Part shown: in pieces, positions 41,260 through 50,070 of the stretch | Layout of the letters: every line of letters starts with the position of its first letter | Position numbering within the stretch: the first letter of the stretch is position 1 | NCBI RefSeq assembly: GCF_011045125.1 | Contig: NZ_JAAKZF010000012.1 | Coordinates: 1 to 64,000 of the forward strand | Length of the DNA: 64,000 bases | Direction: 5' to 3' | Source of the DNA: Allomesorhizobium camelthorni | GTDB lineage: Bacteria; Pseudomonadota; Alphaproteobacteria; Rhizobiales; Rhizobiaceae | Program-made: the position numbers and the translations under genes | The notes under the pieces: model-generated | Seen by the model: only the letters and a program-made list of their open reading frames with translations | Database searches by the model: none | What the model was told of the DNA's origin: nothing

Positions 41260-42303
41260 TCAGTCGCAGGCCGGCACCGTACCGGCGCCGACACCCTGGC
41301 AGACCACTTCCTTGGTGACCCAACCCGCGTCGATGACGACGTTCAGGTTCTCCTTGGTGATGGCGACGGGCGCGAGGAACACCGAGTTCATCTCGACGCC
41401 GGCGGGGCCGCCGCTGAACTTGACGACATTCGGGATCGCATCCATGGCCGTGCCCTCGGCAAGCTGCGAGGCGATTTCAGCCGCGGCCTTGCCGAGTTCG
41501 CGCGAGTCCTTCCAGACCGAGACAGTCTGAGTGCCGAGCGCGATGCGGTTCAGCGCAGCGTGGTCGCCGTCCTGGCCCGAAACCGGCGCTGTGCCGGCCA
41601 GGCCCTGCGCCGAAAGCGCGGCAACGACGCCGCCGGCAGTGCCGTCATTGGAGGCGACGACCGCGTCGACCTTGTTGTCGTTAGCGGTCAGGAACTGCTC
41701 CATGTTCTTCTGCGCGTTGGCGGGCAGCCAGCCGTCGGTGTAGGCCTCGCCGACATTCTTGATCTTGCCGGCGTCGATCGCTTCCTTGAGCACTTCCATC
41801 TGGCCGGAAAACAGGAAATCGGCGTTCGGGTCGGCGCCCGAACCCTTGATGAAGACGTAGTTGCCTTCCGGCTGCACCTTGAACACTTCCCTCGCCTGGA
41901 GGCGGCCGACTTCCTTGTTGTCGAAGGTCAGGTAGAAAGCGTCCTTGTTTTCGATCAGCCGATCGTAGCCGACCACCGGAATGCCCTCGGCGACAGCCTT
42001 CTCGACGGCAGGGGCAATCGCGCTCGAATCCTGCGCCAGGATGATCAGCGCGTTGGCGCCCTGGCTGATCAAGCTTTCGACGTCGGTGAGCTGCTTGCTC
42101 GGATTGGATTGCGCATCGGCCGAGATGTATTTGTCGCCGGCTGCCTCGAGCGCAGCCTTGATCGCTGCCTCGTCCGTCTTCCAGCGCTCTTCCTGGAAAT
42201 TGGACCAGGATACGCCGATGATCTTGTCCTTCGCCTCGGCGACCGCCGCCAGCGATACGGTCATTGCCACTCCCGCCAGAATGGCGGTTGTAAATTTTTT
42301 CAT
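41260..42303 (-). CDS. xylF: Periplasmic sugar-binding protein, XylF-like
   Basis: A 347-residue binding protein with a signal peptide ([20 protein letters not shown], cleavage near AEA-KD). The mature sequence shows [50 protein letters not shown] and [19 protein letters not shown], the D-xylose-binding protein pattern. Two Cys near the C-terminus ([13 protein letters not shown]) may form a disulphide. First gene of the operon, divergent from the ROK repressor across a perfect palindrome. Xylose is the likely substrate by family; not proven. Confidence 0.9.
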   Translation of the reverse strand: MKKFTTAILAGVAMTVSLAAVAEAKDKIIGVSWSNFQEERWKTDEAAIKAALEAAGDKYISADAQSNPSKQLTDVESLISQGANALIILAQDSSAIAPAVEKAVAEGIPVVGYDRLIENKDAFYLTFDNKEVGRLQAREVFKVQPEGNYVFIKGSGADPNADFLFSGQMEVLKEAIDAGKIKNVGEAYTDGWLPANAQKNMEQFLTANDNKVDAVVASNDGTAGGVVAALSAQGLAGTAPVSGQDGDHAALNRIALGTQTVSVWKDSRELGKAAAEIASQLAEGTAMDAIPNVVKFSGGPAGVEMNSVFLAPVAITKENLNVVIDAGWVTKEVVCQGVGAGTVPACD

Positions 42304-42350
42304 GATTTCCTCCCTGCGCGCCCGGGGGCGCAATGAACTCCGTTTGAAGC

Positions 42351-42377
42351 TCTTTTTTTCGAGCCTCGAAAAAAAGA
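42351..42377. promoter_or_regulatory. 27-bp perfect palindrome, ROK repressor operator
   Basis: Left arm TCTTTTTTTCGAG (42351-42363), centre C, right arm CTCGAAAAAAAGA (42365-42377). It lies 48 bases before xylF and 105 before the repressor gene, placing one operator in the shared divergent control region. Confidence 0.85.
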
Positions 42378-42481
42378 ATGACGTATGCGGCGACTTCTGT
42401 CAATATTCCTGCGGCGCTGTTGACGGTCTCCATGCTGAAAGGGAAGGTCCGCTGGGGCAGCCGCGGGAGGAATGCTGAAAG

Positions 42482-43723
42482 ATGTCGGTCGGAATCCGCC
42501 ATGACGATTTGCGCAAGCGCAATCGCGCAATGGTCATCACGGCCGTGCGCCGCGCCTTCCAGCCGTCACGCACCGAAATTGCACGCGCCACCGGCCTCAG
42601 CCACTCCACAATCTCGGCGATCTCGTCCGATCTGATCGAGGAGGGAATCCTCGCCGAGACCAAGGGCGGCGAGGCAGTTTCGCTGAAGCGCGGACGGCCG
42701 CAGGTGGCGCTGGCGCTGAAGCCGGAAGCGGCAGCCGTTGTCACCATCGTCCTGGCGCTGAATTTCCTTTCCGTTGCCGTCGTCGATTATGCCGGGCAGA
42801 CGGTCACAAGCGAGCAGCGCAAGCTTTCCACACTGACCCTGCCCGAGGAAGAATTGATCGGCGAATGCCTGGCCATGGTGCGGCGGCGGCTCGGCGAGGC
42901 GGGCGGCAGGCGCATCATGCGCATGGTGCTTGCTGTCCAGGGCACAACGGACGCCGGGAGGCGCACAATGCTATGGTCGCCGATCACCCCCCATTCCGGC
43001 ATCGCTTTCGCAGACCGCCTCGAAGGCGCGTTCAACATTCCGGTGACCGTCGAGAACGACTGCAACATGATCGCCGAGGCGCTGAAATGGCGCGATCCCG
43101 AGCGCTACCGGAACGATTTCATCGCCATACTGCTTTCGCACGGCATCGGCATGGGACTGGTGCTGAAGGGCGAGCTTTTCACCGGCACGCAATCCTCAGG
43201 CGGCGAGTTCGGCCACATGATCCACCGTCCCGACGGCGCACTTTGCCGCTGCGGACGCCGCGGCTGTGTCGAGGCCTATGCTGGGAATTACGCGATATGG
43301 CGCGCCGCCCGGCAATCGAGCGAAGACGAGGAGCCGGTGGCCGACATCAGCGACGCCGACATGAAGGCGCTGGCCGCAACTGCCCGCGCCAAGGACGGGC
43401 CCGAGCGCGAGGCGTTCCGTAGGGCCGGCGAGGCGATCGGCTTCGGCCTCGGCAGCCTGTTCGCGCTCATCGATCCCGCTCCGGTGGCGATGGTCGGCAT
43501 CGGCGCCGCCGCTTTCGACTTGATCGAGCCGCATCTGCGCGAGGCGATCGCCAGGACCGCAGGCGGCCAGCATTCAGGCGCTATCTCCTTCGCGGTCGAG
43601 CCGGACGAGGTGCCGCTGATCCGCGAAGGCTGCGCCATGGCCACACTCACCTTCATCGACCAGGAAGTCTTCGCCGCCGGCGCGCCGGCCGAAGCGCCGC
43701 TGCAGAACCGCGAACTGGCGTAA
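42482..43723 (+). CDS. ROK-family transcriptional repressor, XylR-like
   Basis: A 413-residue protein: N-terminal winged helix (about 15-75: PSRTEIARATGLSHSTISAI) and a ROK sugar-kinase-like domain (about 85-395) with VTVENDCNMIAEALKW, GGEFGHMIH and the zinc motif CRCGRRGCVEAYAGN. The ROK domain probably senses the sugar. It is divergent from the xylose-type importer and should repress it through the 27-bp palindrome. It ends 4 bases from the stop of phoB. Confidence 0.92.
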   Translation: MSVGIRHDDLRKRNRAMVITAVRRAFQPSRTEIARATGLSHSTISAISSDLIEEGILAETKGGEAVSLKRGRPQVALALKPEAAAVVTIVLALNFLSVAVVDYAGQTVTSEQRKLSTLTLPEEELIGECLAMVRRRLGEAGGRRIMRMVLAVQGTTDAGRRTMLWSPITPHSGIAFADRLEGAFNIPVTVENDCNMIAEALKWRDPERYRNDFIAILLSHGIGMGLVLKGELFTGTQSSGGEFGHMIHRPDGALCRCGRRGCVEAYAGNYAIWRAARQSSEDEEPVADISDADMKALAATARAKDGPEREAFRRAGEAIGFGLGSLFALIDPAPVAMVGIGAAAFDLIEPHLREAIARTAGGQHSGAISFAVEPDEVPLIREGCAMATLTFIDQEVFAAGAPAEAPLQNRELA

Positions 43724-43727
43724 GGCG

Positions 43728-44417
43728 CTATTCCTCGCGGATGGCGTAGCCGGCGCCGCGAATGGTGCGGATGACGTCCGGCATGCGGCCGTTGTTGACC
43801 GCCTTGCGCAGCCGTCCGACATGCACGTCGACGGTGCGCTCGTCGATATAGATCGTCTCGCCCCAGACATTGTCGAGCAACTGCCCGCGCGAGAACACCC
43901 GGCCAGGATGGCGCATCATGAATTCCAGCAGCCGGAATTCGGTCGGCCCGAGCTTGACCTCGCTCTTCTTGCGATAGACCCGGTGCGCCTCGCGGTCGAG
44001 CACGATGTCGCCGACCTTGAGCACGCTGGACAGCACTTCCGGCTTTGCCCGCCGCAGCAGCGCCTTGACCCGCGCCATGAATTCGGGCGTCGAGAACGGC
44101 TTGACCAGATAGTCGTCGGCGCCGGTGGCGAGACCCCTGACACGGTCGCTCTCCTCGCCGCGGGCGGTGAGCATGATGATCGGCAGGCGCTCGGTTTCCG
44201 GCCGCATCCTTAGCCGGCGGCACAATTCGATGCCCGAAAGCGCCGGCAGCATCCAGTCCAGCACAAGGAGGTCGGGCACGTTCTCCTGCAGCCTTATCTC
44301 GGCCTCGTCGCCGCGCGCCACAATCTCGACTTGATAGCCTTCGGATTCCAGATTGTAGCGCAGGAGCACGCCCAGCGGCTCCTCGTCTTCGACAACCATG
44401 ATTTTCGGAGCGATCAT
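43728..44417 (-). CDS. phoB: Phosphate regulon response regulator PhoB
   Basis: A 229-residue OmpR-type regulator with receiver (IMVVEDEEPLGVLLRYNLES; LLVLDWMLPALSG; TGADDYLVKPFSTPEF) and winged helix (LGPTEFRLLEFMMRHPGRVF; ERTVDVHVGRLRKAV; GAGYAIREE). All phosphorylation residues are present. Sequence and place at the end of pstSCAB-phoU identify PhoB. It lies 23 bases after phoU. Confidence 0.95.
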   Translation of the reverse strand: MIAPKIMVVEDEEPLGVLLRYNLESEGYQVEIVARGDEAEIRLQENVPDLLVLDWMLPALSGIELCRRLRMRPETERLPIIMLTARGEESDRVRGLATGADDYLVKPFSTPEFMARVKALLRRAKPEVLSSVLKVGDIVLDREAHRVYRKKSEVKLGPTEFRLLEFMMRHPGRVFSRGQLLDNVWGETIYIDERTVDVHVGRLRKAVNNGRMPDVIRTIRGAGYAIREE

Positions 44418-44440
44418 CGATGAATCCCAATGACGATAGC

Positions 44441-45151
44441 TTACTCGGGCGACACCGTCGTCTGCGTGGTCTCGTCGAATTTCGGCCGGTTCGAAGGCAA
44501 TTGCGAGCCGGTCATGACGAAATAGGCGTTCTCTGCGATGTTGGTGACGTGGTCGCCGATCCGCTCCAGATTCTTGGCGCAGAACAGAAGATGCGTGCAG
44601 GCGGTGATGTTGCGCGGGTCTTCCATCATATAGGTAAGCAATTCGCGGAACACCGCCGTGTATTTCACGTCGATCTTCTCGTCGTCAGCGCGGAGTGACT
44701 GCAACGCCTGCGGATCGCGCGCGACATATTTGTCGACGACGCCGTGTACCTGCACAAGCACCAATTGAGCCATGGCGTCGATGCTGTGCGACAAGTCGCG
44801 CGGCGTCGCGCTCTGGCCGACGGCGCTGACGCGCTTGGCTATGTTCTTGGCGAGATCGCCGATGCGCTCGAGGTCGCCCGCCATACGAATGGCGCCGAGC
44901 ACGGCGCGCAGATCCTGCGCCATCGGCTGGCGCTTTGCGATCAGAGTTATGGCGCGGTCGTCGAGTTCGCGCTGCCTGGCATCCATGATTGCATCGTCGG
45001 ATATCACCCGCTGCGCCAGTGCGTTGTCGGACGCCAGAAGCGCCCTGATCGAAGCGCCGACCATCGCGCCGGCGAGATCGCCCATGTCGCGGATCAGACG
45101 GTCGACATGCCCGAGTTCCTCGTCGAAAGAGGCAACAGTGTGCTCACCCAT
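44441..45151 (-). CDS. phoU: Phosphate signalling protein PhoU
   Basis: A 236-residue cytoplasmic protein with two PhoU three-helix domains. Metal-cluster motifs are visible: RQRELDDRAITLIAKRQPMA and DLERIGDLAKNIAKR in the first, NLERIGDHVTNIAENAYFV in the second. The ATG at 45151 starts MGEHTVASFDEELGH; the upstream open frame is not used. PhoU keeps the Pho system off under phosphate sufficiency by linking the Pst importer with PhoR. Confidence 0.95.
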   Translation of the reverse strand: MGEHTVASFDEELGHVDRLIRDMGDLAGAMVGASIRALLASDNALAQRVISDDAIMDARQRELDDRAITLIAKRQPMAQDLRAVLGAIRMAGDLERIGDLAKNIAKRVSAVGQSATPRDLSHSIDAMAQLVLVQVHGVVDKYVARDPQALQSLRADDEKIDVKYTAVFRELLTYMMEDPRNITACTHLLFCAKNLERIGDHVTNIAENAYFVMTGSQLPSNRPKFDETTQTTVSPE

Positions 45152-45173
45152 TCTATAGTCCTCGCCTTGGCAC

Positions 45174-45980
45174 TCAGCCGAACCGGCCGGTGATGTAGTC
45201 CTGCGTGCGCTTGTCGTCGGGGTTCGTGAACATTTTTTCGGTCGCCCCCTCCTCAACGAGATAGCCGATGTGGAACATCGCCGTGCGCTGCGAGACGCGG
45301 GCCGCCTGCTGCATCGAATGGGTGACGATGACGATCGTGTAGTTTTCGCGCAACTCGTCGATCAGTTCCTCGACCTTCGCGGTGGCGATCGGGTCGAGCG
45401 CCGAGCATGGCTCGTCCATCAGGATAACCTCGGGTGAAACCGCAATGGCGCGCGCGATGCACAGGCGCTGCTGCTGACCGCCGGATAGCCCGGTTCCGGA
45501 TTCGTTGAGTCGGTCCTTCACCTCGTTCCAGAGCGCCGCCTTCTTAAGGCTCGACTCGACTATCCCGTCGAGCTCGGCCCTGTTCTTGGTCAGTCCATGG
45601 ATGCGCGGGCCGTAGGCGACGTTCTCGTAGATCGATTTCGGGAACGGATTGGGCTTCTGGAACACCATCCCGACGCGGGCACGCAGCTCGACCACATCGA
45701 TCTTCGGGTCGTAGACATCCTCGCCGTCGAGCGTGATCTTGCCCGACACCCGTGCGATATCGATCGTGTCGTTCATCCGGTTGAGGCAGCGCAGGAAGGT
45801 CGACTTGCCGCAGCCCGACGGGCCGATCAGCGCTGTCACCTGGTTTTCGCGTATGTCGAGGTTCACACCGAAAAGCGCTTGCTTTTCGCCGTAGTGCACA
45901 TCGACACTCTCGCCCTTCATTTTGACCGCAGGTTCGTTCAAGCCGGCTTGGACCTTCTGTTCGACAGCTGCTTCAGTCAT
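45174..45980 (-). CDS. pstB: Phosphate ABC importer ATPase PstB
   Basis: A 268-residue ATPase: [18 protein letters not shown], Walker [10 protein letters not shown], signature [15 protein letters not shown], Walker [14 protein letters not shown] and H-loop THSMQQA, all typical of PstB. The ATG at 45980 has AAAGGA at correct spacing; the ATG at 45989 sits on the ribosome binding site itself and is less likely. It drives phosphate import through PstC-PstA. Confidence 0.96.
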   Translation of the reverse strand: MTEAAVEQKVQAGLNEPAVKMKGESVDVHYGEKQALFGVNLDIRENQVTALIGPSGCGKSTFLRCLNRMNDTIDIARVSGKITLDGEDVYDPKIDVVELRARVGMVFQKPNPFPKSIYENVAYGPRIHGLTKNRAELDGIVESSLKKAALWNEVKDRLNESGTGLSGGQQQRLCIARAIAVSPEVILMDEPCSALDPIATAKVEELIDELRENYTIVIVTHSMQQAARVSQRTAMFHIGYLVEEGATEKMFTNPDDKRTQDYITGRFG

Positions 45981-46002
45981 GATATTCATTCCTTTAGCTC
46001 CT

Positions 46003-47310
46003 TTACCAGCGGCGTTCGAAGCGCTGCCTGAGGAAAATCGCGATGCCATTCATGAGCACGAGGAACCCTAGCAGCACAAGAATCGCGGCCGACGTGCGCG
46101 CGACGAAGCCGCGCTCGGGGCTGTCCGCCCAGATGTAGATCTGCGTCGGCAGCGCAGTCGATGCCTCCAGAACGCCGGCCGGTGGGCTGGTGATGAAGGC
46201 ATTCATCCCGATTAGCAGCAGCGGCGCAGTTTCGCCGAGCGCCTGAGCGAGGCCGATAATGGTCCCGGTCATGATCGACGGCATGGAGAGCGGCAGGATG
46301 TGATGGAAGATCGCCTCGTGTTTGGAAGCGCCTATGCCGAGCGCTGCCTCGCGGATTGACGACGGCACCGAGGTCAGAGCTGCGCGCGTCACGATGATGA
46401 TAGTGGGCAATGTCATCAGGGCGAGTACCATGCCGCCGACCAGCGGGGCAGAACGAGGCAGGCCGAACCAGCCGAGGAAGACGGCAAGGCCAAGAAGGCC
46501 GAACACCACCGAAGGAACCGCGGCGAGATTGTTGATGTTGATCTCGATCAGGTCGGTGAATCTGTTTTTCGGTGCAAACTCCTCCAGATAGATCGCCGCC
46601 GCTATCCCGACAGGAAAGCTGATCAGGAAGCAGACCAGGAGTAGCCAGAACGAGCCCGATATGGCGCCGGACAGACCGGCCAATTCGGGGAAGCGGCTGT
46701 CCGCATTGAGGAACAGCGCCCAATTGAAGGGCTGCGTGACCGCGCCCTTTTCCTTGAGCTGGTTGAAAAGTTCGACCTGCTTGTCGTTCACCCGGCGCTG
46801 GTTCTCCGGAAGATCGGTGTTCACCAGGCCCTTGGCGAGTTGATCGATCGGATCCGACATCGGCACCATGAACGTCGCCCTTCCGTCGAGGATCGACGGG
46901 TCCGCGATGATCTGGTCGCGGATGAGGAATGGCGCCGAGGAGGTGAACATCGAGAAATAGTCGCGTTCCTCGGAACGCGATAGTTCACCGACGTCATCGA
47001 GCACTGCCTGACGGAAGATGGTCCGCCAGTTGGCATCCATCAGATCGTCGCGATTGAGTTCGGCCGCGCTGAAATCGATGTCGATCGTCACCATTGACTG
47101 CGTGAAGGCGCGGTAGCCGGTGAACGTCAACGTCCCGATCAGAACCGCCAGGAAACCCAGCGCAAACGCGATGGCGACCATGCCATAGATTTGAAGGCGG
47201 CGGTCGGCTCCGTAGCGGGCCTTGCGCCGCTTCGCCATCTCTTCGGAATTCCAAACGACCGGCGGACGCGCAGCCGTTGGGGAGCCGCCAATGGTGTCGG
47301 TCGTCGCCAT
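46003..47310 (-). CDS. pstA: Phosphate ABC importer permease PstA
   Basis: A 435-residue permease, longer than the enterobacterial protein because of a roughly 150-residue extracytoplasmic domain between the first and second membrane segments (about 65-210), a form common in alphaproteobacteria. The permease core contains [16 protein letters not shown] and the EAA-type loop [20 protein letters not shown]. Its ATG overlaps the pstC stop (TGATG). Confidence 0.95.
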   Translation of the reverse strand: MATTDTIGGSPTAARPPVVWNSEEMAKRRKARYGADRRLQIYGMVAIAFALGFLAVLIGTLTFTGYRAFTQSMVTIDIDFSAAELNRDDLMDANWRTIFRQAVLDDVGELSRSEERDYFSMFTSSAPFLIRDQIIADPSILDGRATFMVPMSDPIDQLAKGLVNTDLPENQRRVNDKQVELFNQLKEKGAVTQPFNWALFLNADSRFPELAGLSGAISGSFWLLLVCFLISFPVGIAAAIYLEEFAPKNRFTDLIEININNLAAVPSVVFGLLGLAVFLGWFGLPRSAPLVGGMVLALMTLPTIIIVTRAALTSVPSSIREAALGIGASKHEAIFHHILPLSMPSIMTGTIIGLAQALGETAPLLLIGMNAFITSPPAGVLEASTALPTQIYIWADSPERGFVARTSAAILVLLGFLVLMNGIAIFLRQRFERRW

Positions 47311-48680
47311 CAGTACTTCTCCCGATATTTGCGGACTGTTCGCAGCGCGATCAGGTTCAGGCCAAGGGTGATGATGAACAGCACGAGGCCGAGTGCGAAC
47401 GCCGCGAGCGTCTTGGGATTGTCGAACTCGCTGTCGCCGATGAGCAGAGTGACGATCTGCACGGTGACCGTGGTGACCGATTCGAAAGGGTTGAGCGTCA
47501 TCTTTGCGATCAGGCCTGCGGCCATCACGACGATCATCGTCTCGCCGACCGCACGGCTGAGCGCCAACAGCACGCCGCCGACGATGCCGGGAAGCGCTGC
47601 AGGCAGGAGAACCTTGCGGATCGTCTCGCCCTTGGTTGCGCCGAGCGCGAACGAGCCCTCGCGAATGGCGCGCGGGACCGCCGCGAAGGCGTCGTCGGAC
47701 AACGACGAGATGAATGGTATGAGCATGATGCCCATCACGCCGCCGGCTGCAAGCGCGCTGTTTGGCGCCGAATCGATGCCGATCGACAGGCCGAGGCTGC
47801 GAACCAGCGGCGCCACGGTCAGAACCGCGAAGAAGCCGTAAACAATGGTCGGAATGCCTGCGAGGATTTCGAGCAGCGGCTTCACCACCGCCCGAAAGCG
47901 CTCATTTGCATATTCCGTCAAATAGATGGCCGAGAGAATTCCGGTCGGGATAGCGACCGCCATCGCCAAGGCCGATACGGCGAACGTGCCGAACAGTACG
48001 GGGATCATGCCGAAGGCGCCCTGCCCAGCGACCTGGTCGGCGCGGATCGCGATCTGGGGCTCCCAACGCAGGCCGAACAGGAACTCGGTCGCCGGAACGC
48101 GGGCAAAGAACTGAAGCGCCTCGTACACCAGAGACAAGACGATACCGGCCGTGGTCAGGATCGCGACCAGCGACGAAAACATCATGAACCAGGTCACCGA
48201 ACGCTCGACGCTGTGCCGCGCCGGATAGCGCGTCTGGATGGCCCGGATGCCCAGGAACGCACCTACCGCAACCAACGCTGCGACGACCGCGAGCATTGCC
48301 CAGCTGGACAGCGCCTGCAACGACTTCAAGTGTGCGACCGCTGCGGTAATCTCGGGCGTCGGCTCGCGGAATACGCTCCCCGCGGCGACTTGCCGTATCT
48401 CGCTGATCAGCAGGTTCTTTTCCGAGCCAGATAGGCTGTCTGCGCCGGGATAGCTGCCGATCACGAGCATGTCGATCACGCTGTTCTGGAACAGCAGCCA
48501 GAGTAACAGGAAAACGAAGGCTGGAACGCCTGTCCAGATCGCCGCGTTCAGGCCGTGGTAGATCGGCCGGGAGTGCGTCTTTTCCGTTGCGGCGAACCGT
48601 TTGCTGCGACCGCGGGCAGCGCCAAGAAACGCCGCGACAAACGCGGCCAGCGCCATGAAGCCGAAAAGGTACCCAGCCAT
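47310..48680 (-). CDS. pstC: Phosphate ABC importer permease PstC
   Basis: A 456-residue permease with an extended N-terminal half (membrane segments at about 1-20 and 45-70, then an extracytoplasmic region with SLSGSEKNLLISEIRQVAA). The core shows GILSAIYLTEYANERFRAVV and the EAA loop REGSFALGATKGETIRKVLL. It follows pstS after 82 bases and is coupled with pstA. Confidence 0.95.
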   Translation of the reverse strand: MAGYLFGFMALAAFVAAFLGAARGRSKRFAATEKTHSRPIYHGLNAAIWTGVPAFVFLLLWLLFQNSVIDMLVIGSYPGADSLSGSEKNLLISEIRQVAAGSVFREPTPEITAAVAHLKSLQALSSWAMLAVVAALVAVGAFLGIRAIQTRYPARHSVERSVTWFMMFSSLVAILTTAGIVLSLVYEALQFFARVPATEFLFGLRWEPQIAIRADQVAGQGAFGMIPVLFGTFAVSALAMAVAIPTGILSAIYLTEYANERFRAVVKPLLEILAGIPTIVYGFFAVLTVAPLVRSLGLSIGIDSAPNSALAAGGVMGIMLIPFISSLSDDAFAAVPRAIREGSFALGATKGETIRKVLLPAALPGIVGGVLLALSRAVGETMIVVMAAGLIAKMTLNPFESVTTVTVQIVTLLIGDSEFDNPKTLAAFALGLVLFIITLGLNLIALRTVRKYREKY

Positions 48681-48717
48681 TAGACCCCCGACCAGAAAAG
48701 ATCGTTATTGACGGATT

Positions 48718-48751
48718 GCGCAGCCGCCCCGCGAGTTCGGGACGGCTGCGC
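48718..48751 (-). other. Stem-loop between pstS and pstC
   Basis: GCGCAGCCG (48718-48726) pairs with CGGCTGCGC (48743-48751). It sits just after the pstS stop and probably raises pstS mRNA over pstCAB mRNA. There is no U tract. Confidence 0.75.
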
Positions 48752-48762
48752 TTCAGTCCGGC

Positions 48763-49800
48763 TTAGGAGCCGAGCTTCTTGGCTTCGGTCACAGCCTTCT
48801 GGACCTCGGCGCGCTTTTCGTCCGAAAGCGGGGTCAGGCCACGCTCCGGGAGGTATCCGTCCGCTCCGAGAGCGGCGTCCGAGACGTACTCCATGAGGAA
48901 CTCGTTCATGTTCGGGATCACGTCGCGGTGGGCGTTCTTGATATAGAAGTAGATCGGACGCGACACCGGATAGGAGGCATCGGCGATCGTGTCGAAGTCC
49001 GGCGCGACGCCGGCGACCTTCACGGCCTTCAGCTTGTCCGAGTTCTCGTAGAGGAACGAGTAGCCGAAGATGCCGACCGCGTTCGGGTCGGACTCGAGGC
49101 GCTGGACGATCAGGTTGTCATTCTCGCCGGCTTCCACGAACGGCCCGTCCTGGCGCATGCGCGAGCAGACCTCGTTCCACTTGTCCTCGTCAGCCTTCTT
49201 CAGGTCGGCCATGCCGGGCAGATCCTTGCAGCCGTCATGCATGACGAGCTCGACGAAGGCGTCGCGCGTGCCGGACGTGGGCGGAGGCCCGAAGGCGATG
49301 ATGTCCACCGACGGCAGCGACGCGTCGATGTCCGACCACTTCTTGTTGGGGTTGGCGACGAAACCGCCTTTGCCGTCCGGGAGTTCGGCTGCAAGCGCCT
49401 TGAATATCTGTTCTTCGGTCAGGTCCATGTCGGGCGCGCTGCTGGCATGGGCGATCGAAAGGCCGTCATAGCCGATCAGCGCCTCGGTGATGTCGGTCAC
49501 GCCATTGTCGGCGCAGAGCTTCACCTCGGATTCCTTGATGGCGCGCGAAGCGCCAGTAATATCGGCAAAATCCGGGCCGACGCCCCCGCAGAAAGCCTTG
49601 AAGCCGCCGCCGGTGCCGGTCGACTCGACTACCGGAGCCGGATTGCCGCTCTTGTTGGCAAATTCTTCAGCTGCTGCCTGGCTGTAGGGAAACACGGTCG
49701 ACGAACCGACGACCTTGACTTGGTCGCGTGCGGCGGCATAGCCGGCGGAGGCGGCGAGCGCCAACGCCGCAGCCGACGCCGTAAGGAGGAATTTCTTCAT
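48763..49800 (-). CDS. pstS: Phosphate-binding protein PstS
   Basis: A 345-residue periplasmic protein with a signal peptide (cleavage near GYA-AARDQ). Phosphate-binding motifs are visible: VVGSSTVFPYSQAAAEEFA, ESTGTGGGFKAFCGGVGPDF, ITGASRAI and GPPPTSGTRDAFVE. The ATG at 49800 is preceded by AGGAG. First gene of the pst operon, under a Pho box at 49873. Confidence 0.96.
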   Translation of the reverse strand: MKKFLLTASAAALALAASAGYAAARDQVKVVGSSTVFPYSQAAAEEFANKSGNPAPVVESTGTGGGFKAFCGGVGPDFADITGASRAIKESEVKLCADNGVTDITEALIGYDGLSIAHASSAPDMDLTEEQIFKALAAELPDGKGGFVANPNKKWSDIDASLPSVDIIAFGPPPTSGTRDAFVELVMHDGCKDLPGMADLKKADEDKWNEVCSRMRQDGPFVEAGENDNLIVQRLESDPNAVGIFGYSFLYENSDKLKAVKVAGVAPDFDTIADASYPVSRPIYFYIKNAHRDVIPNMNEFLMEYVSDAALGADGYLPERGLTPLSDEKRAEVQKAVTEAKKLGS

Positions 49801-49872
49801 GTGGCCTACTCCTGTCGGAATTGTTCTCGACGCCCTCTTTTCTAGCGTCGCGTGAGGCCATAGCGCCCGATT

Positions 49873-49890
49873 GTAACAGTTGGATGACAC
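49873..49890 (-). promoter_or_regulatory. Pho box upstream of pstS
   Basis: Minus strand GTGTCATCCAACTGTTAC: two 7-base repeats (GTGTCAT and CTGTTAC) 11 bases apart, close to the PhoB consensus CTGTCAT-N4-CTGTCAT. It lies 73 bases before the pstS start. Confidence 0.85.
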
Positions 49891-50070
49891 TTTCGTGTCG
49901 GTTGGATAACGTCTTCCGCGGCGTACCCAGGCCCGAAACCTGACCGGACAGGAGCCAGCGCGCGGATGTTTCCGGAATCAAGCGCTTAGGCCAGCAACGG
50001 CTAAACCAAGCCGGCTATGCGCCGGTTCCGGAACTGCACAAAATTTATTTGCATGAAGTATGTTCGGCGT

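Noticed and set aside
40300-42336. A 678-codon open frame antisense to the sugar permease and binding protein
   Set aside because: Low-complexity Arg/Asp/Gln composition and exact overlap with XylF/XylH-like genes show it is a shadow.
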